Part shown: one piece after another, positions 60,511 through 64,000 of the stretch
Layout of the letters: every line of letters begins with the position of its first letter
Numbering within the stretch: position 1 is the stretch's first letter
Assembly (NCBI GenBank): GCA_936450465.1
Contig: OW388300.1
Location: 39,836,358 to 39,900,357, forward strand
Direction: 5' to 3'
Origin: Gibbula magus
Lineage: Eukaryota > Mollusca > Gastropoda > Trochida > Trochidae
Length of the DNA stretch: 64,000 bases
Notes under the pieces: generated by a model
What the model saw: the letters and a program-made list of their open reading frames with translations, nothing else
Databases searched by the model: none
Told to the model about the DNA's origin: nothing
Translations under genes and position numbers: made by a program

Positions 60511-60580
60511 ATGTGACCGGGAATCGAACCCCGGTCTTCTGGGTGATGAGCAGACACTCTACCAACTGAGCTACATCCTT
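60511..60580 (-). pseudogene. tRNA-like sequence (SINE head or tRNA pseudogene)
   Basis: The minus strand has a perfect A box TAGCTCAGTTGGTAGAG and B box GGTTCGATTCC with a good T arm (ACCGGGG...CCCGGT). The anticodon stem has a C-C mismatch and the conserved T before the anticodon is not in place. The acceptor stem pairs poorly. I read it as a pseudogene or SINE head; it lies just outside the TTAA element that starts at 60591. Confidence 0.65.
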
Positions 60581-60590
60581 GTTCCATGGG

Positions 60591-61098
60591 TTAAAGGCGC
60601 TGTAGCACGCCATTCTTTCTGAAATAAAGTGCTCTCACAAAAAGGTAACAAAGTGCTACCAATGGCTAAATAATACTTCTGAATCAATAAAAAAGACTTC
60701 TAAAACAAATGTACATGGTTCTGTTAAGCTATGAGAGTTTATTTCAATTAAAATGGCCTCTCAAGGGTACTTTGTGATCTGACTGATGTAGCGATACCTA
60801 AACACTCAGAGTAGAGTTTTAAATATGATACCATGATGGAATGATCAACCATCTTGGTGTCTGAACTCTCAAAATCTATGGTAACCTACAACTCTTGCAC
60901 TGAAGGGTTCCACAAAATTTCTCTTTATATGTCACACCATTTTCTTCCAATACGGATGACCGTTTTCTATGGTTAGGTTCGATTATTGGGTCATTTAATA
61001 AGAATTTTACCCTCTAGGGTAACAATATTGTATTAACCTTAATAATAAGTAGCAAAAAAGAAAACGTGATATGCAAAAAAGTGATACAGCGCCTTTAA
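60591..61098. mobile_element. TTAA-type MITE, copy C
   Basis: 508 bp bounded by TTAA at 60591-60594 and 61095-61098. Ends AGGCGCTGTAGCACG and, read inward, AGGCGCTGTATCACTTTTTT. Only the outer 20 bases or so match copies A, B and D; the interior is different, so it is a distinct subfamily mobilised by the same ends. No transposase. Confidence 0.8.
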
Positions 61099-61747
61099 GA
61101 ATAGCTTGGATATCCGTAGGCTACAAACGTTTAGAGAATGAGTAGCAGGGGACCTACAGAGAAGGCCAGACAGGTACGAGAACCTAGTCATTAATCGTGT
61201 CTGAGGTCCTGCCTGCATCCATGCTTGTTTTAGCAGGATGGGTCCCATGGTCAATGAAAATTAGCAAAGTCTCAGAGCATCTTTTCAAAGTCCAGCAAAG
61301 TGATGCTTTGTCTCTAAATATTTTTATTTGGTGTCCTACCTGAATCAAATACTCAAACAGTTTGTTTCCCCTGGTCAGTGAAAAACCTGTTTTCGAAATA
61401 ATCAATGATAAAATGAAAACATTTTGTTGCACCATATTTAGTAAAAAGTGATGATTGTTCTTAAAAAAGTTTGAATCATGTATATTATGTCTATTTTTTT
61501 GTCTGTATGCATGCTTGATTTAGCAATGTTTCTTTAAAGAACGGGCATTTAATGAAATATTGACAATTTTTAATTTTTGTGTTCTTTAAACTATAGCATC
61601 CAATGTTTAATGAAAAATGTGTTTGTTAAATAAATCTTCTGTTATAACTGTATGGATATTAAACAACTTCTTCTTTATAGTATGAACGTGTTCCTTGCTC
61701 AGCCAAGAAATGTTGTTCATACAATAAAGCAGTAGTTGTTATCCATA
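61099..61747. other. AT-rich spacer
   Basis: No supported gene. Confidence 0.5.
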
Positions 61748-62311
61748 TAAACTCACGGGCAAAAGAAAGTATATCTTCTTTTCAACAGAGTCAAACACAA
61801 AATATTTCTGCCGGATAAACTCAGTTTTGAATGTTTGTGATGAGGATATATCTCGTTAAGAGATATACACAATTTCATTCATGAGAGTATGATACTTAAT
61901 ATTTTATATATATTCAAGCACACATGTGGTGCTGAAAGAGCTATTTCAAAAGGTATTTTGGGAAATAATTCTGGGTATTTAAGGTAAAATTTTATGAAAT
62001 ATGGAAATTATGTTAGTACAAGATGGTACTTCCTTTGACTTTAAATCAAGGACGCATCCTTGCTGTAGGACATCCTAAAATAAGCCAGAAAGCCATATTT
62101 CACTCTCCTATCTCGCCTGGTTAAGGAGATTTTATAACGACGATTTTTAAAAAGGTCGTGTTTTTCAGAATTATGAACAGATAATGTTTCAAAATTTACA
62201 GGCAAAGTTAGTTTGTTTTTAGAGACATGGTGTAACTATGTTTCAGTCGTGTTCATCACTCGTTGATTAAAATATCTTGCGTTGTTGTACTTTCTTTTGC
62301 CCGTGAGTTTA
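61748..62311. mobile_element. Mariner/Tc1-type MITE with 22-bp perfect terminal inverted repeats
   Basis: The left end AACTCACGGGCAAAAGAAAG (from 61750) is the exact complement of the right end finishing at 62309 (CTTTCTTTTGCCCGTGAGTT); identity covers 22 bp. TA flanks both ends (61748-61749, 62310-62311), matching the TA target duplication of Tc1/mariner elements. At 564 bp it has no open frame for a transposase, so it depends on one encoded elsewhere. Confidence 0.85.
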
Positions 62312-63933
62312 GTTGTCATAAACTTCTAAATACCTCTCAAGAATTTCAAATCTTCTGTTGAGTTAAATTAAATACTAAAGAAAAGAACTTTGATGAAGGG
62401 CTGAGAACATTGTATATTAAATTGAAACATGGTTTCTGAAAAGTTTTGGACATTTAAAGAAAATTAAAATACAAAAAGACTATTAGCACTTCAGGAATCT
62501 GATTGGACTTTTTTAATTTGCTTAGAATGAAACTTGTATGACACTTGACCTCCGAAAAACATCTTAAAATGTTACTGAAATTCTAACAATAATTGAAGAA
62601 CACCTGTGAACATAAGTATATCAACCTCAGTAAGAAGTCAAGCTATAATGCATTATTTTTTAAAAAAAGAAAAAAGTTTAATAATTTAATGAATTGAAAG
62701 TTCAATATCCTGCCTTTATAGTTTCAAAATAACTGGATATTAAGTGTTTGGTTGCCCATGAAAACAACTTTATAGTTTTATAAAAATAATCTCTACTAAA
62801 AATATTTGTTCCGATCCGATTTTGTCTATTTGATCTAGTATCTCCACAAAAACAAAAGATGTAGTGAAACACAGATTTCAAAATCAAAACAATTTCTAAT
62901 AAGGAATATGAAAGTATTATGGGAAGAGAGATTGTTGAATTTTCTGAAACTGCCAAACTGCCAAACAGGATAGAACACTCATTCAGACAGCCTGGGGTGT
63001 CGTCGTTCTCTCCAAAAACAAAGCTTGACATGATAGGTATCCCCTAATAACAAATCTAAAAAAAAATACCAGATAATGAAAAACTGCATTAGATTTTCAG
63101 TCAATTTGGAAAGCTCAGAAGCTGGAGGAAATCAACGCTGGCAGAAATCTATGCTGTTTTTTAAAGGAAGCTATCTTGTTTCTGATCTGGGGTAAGTAAA
63201 GCGGAAATGAATCTCCAAGGGACTTGGAGACAGACTAACGCAGAGTCGATAACATGATTGCTCTCTGGAGAGAATATAACAACAGAGATGATCATTGGAC
63301 CTAAAGAGAGGGTTCTGTGGGGTATTTTTATGTAAACTAAATTCAAGAGGACATTCCTTTTTTCTCACATATGGTATTAATACATGCTTATTGCACAATC
63401 CATGAGAAACATATTACCGAGGGTTATGTTTTTATGACTTTATATTTGAAAATTTGATAAAGGTGAATTTTACTGTACATTCTTCAAAAAATGAATTGAA
63501 TTAATGAGAAGTTAAACATGTGGAAAGCTTTCATCCGGCACAACGCAACATTGTTGACTAGTTTAATGATATGGTATATGTTACTTTATGAATGTTCCAT
63601 CAATGCATATGTTCTATTATAGGGAAAAAATAATATTAATGAAAATACAGCATTTATCATTTTACGTTTTGCAAATGCAAGATGGCAGACAATCAATTAG
63701 AGAACAGACCTACAGAATCATACTGTACAGACATAGAGAATTAAAGTGAAGTGGTTTAGGTTTTAATGTTAATCTTAATACTACACTTGCAGCTACAAAG
63801 TGAGCTAGCAATAGCTAGGAGGAAAGTCTCAACACTGGTGTGTCCATGCAGTGTGATAAAACCTACAAAGAATCGTGGAACCAAGCAAGAACAAATAGCA
63901 CTTCGTTCAACTTAAGGTGAGGTGAGTTAGGGT
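62312..63933. other. AT-rich stretch, no firm gene
   Basis: The longest non-repetitive frame of the window lies here (62702-63031, minus, 109 codons from ATG). In DNA this AT-rich over 64 kb a frame of that length can occur by chance, and I see no domain or splice sites, so it is not called. Confidence 0.45.
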
Positions 63934-64000
63934 TTAAAGGGGCAGTAGCACATTTTTTCGCTCAAATAAGTTGATGAAATGTATTTGAAAAATAATTTCA
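63934..64000. mobile_element. TTAA-type MITE, copy D, cut by the window end
   Basis: Starts TTAAAGGGGCAGTAGCAC and continues 'ttttttcgctcaaataagtt', matching the complement of the right end of copy A. It is therefore in the opposite orientation to A and B. Only 67 bp are inside the window. Confidence 0.85.

Noticed and set aside
60511..60580. A genuine tRNA gene
   Set aside because: A and B boxes are good, but the anticodon stem has a mismatch, the base before the anticodon is wrong and the acceptor stem does not pair well.
62702..63031. 109-codon minus-strand frame with a hydrophobic stretch
   Set aside because: Length is within chance expectation for this much AT-rich DNA. No splice sites, domain or codon bias support it.

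Overview
This is AT-rich, repeat-saturated eukaryotic nuclear DNA, with no operons and no long open frames. The best guess is a lophotrochozoan, most likely a mollusc. The clues are tRNA-derived SINEs with a TTAACGCCGC...ATATCGCRGC tail, a bivalve-style element built from repeated 'gaccttgacctttgacc' blocks with hairpin ends, and short non-autonomous DNA transposons. The species assignment is an inference.

Protein-coding content is sparse and fragmentary. The strongest piece is a minus-strand exon at 49266-49495 with a good acceptor and donor, a fully open frame and GC-rich codons. A smaller minus-strand exon at 51978-52077 ends in the phase this exon needs and supplies a possible start codon at 52071. 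Together they give the first 107 or so residues of a protein I do not recognise. Three other short splice-bounded islands (25713-25862 minus, 37238-37335 minus, 58142-58203 plus) are weaker exon candidates. Most of the window therefore looks intronic or intergenic.

Layout: 0-8 kb holds diverged duplications and a 37-bp minisatellite (2.9-3.65 kb). At 7.8-8.45 kb there are three tRNA-like SINE remnants, one with an internal 22-bp expansion. At 10.5 kb lies a small transposon with TTAA at both ends. A 40-bp satellite occupies about 11.9-14.4 kb. At 16.2-18.1 kb there are a foldback-related array, a 144-bp hairpin, and a 55-bp SINE tail inserted with a 15-bp target duplication. A 148-bp array (18.3-19.1 kb) and a 31/32-bp minisatellite (20.3-21.9 kb) follow.

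At 25-37 kb there are two exon candidates, a second TTAA element and several arrays of 94-261 bp units. At 43-45 kb a SINE pair lies in inverted orientation. At 45.6-45.9 kb a homeobox-motif-rich segment looks like a regulatory element. At 49-52.1 kb lie the two exons, with a 184-bp tandem array between them whose units each copy the real 3' splice site. Then come 114-, 55- and 56-bp arrays, a Helentron/HINE-like element (58.77-60.35 kb), a third TTAA element, a mariner-type MITE (61.75-62.31 kb), and a fourth TTAA element cut off by the window end.

The dominant theme is tandem duplication: more than twenty independent arrays from 8-bp to about 430-bp units. Several grew out of identifiable sequence (a splice acceptor, a tRNA-like module, a foldback element). 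All calls were made by eye; no alignment, folding or database search was run.
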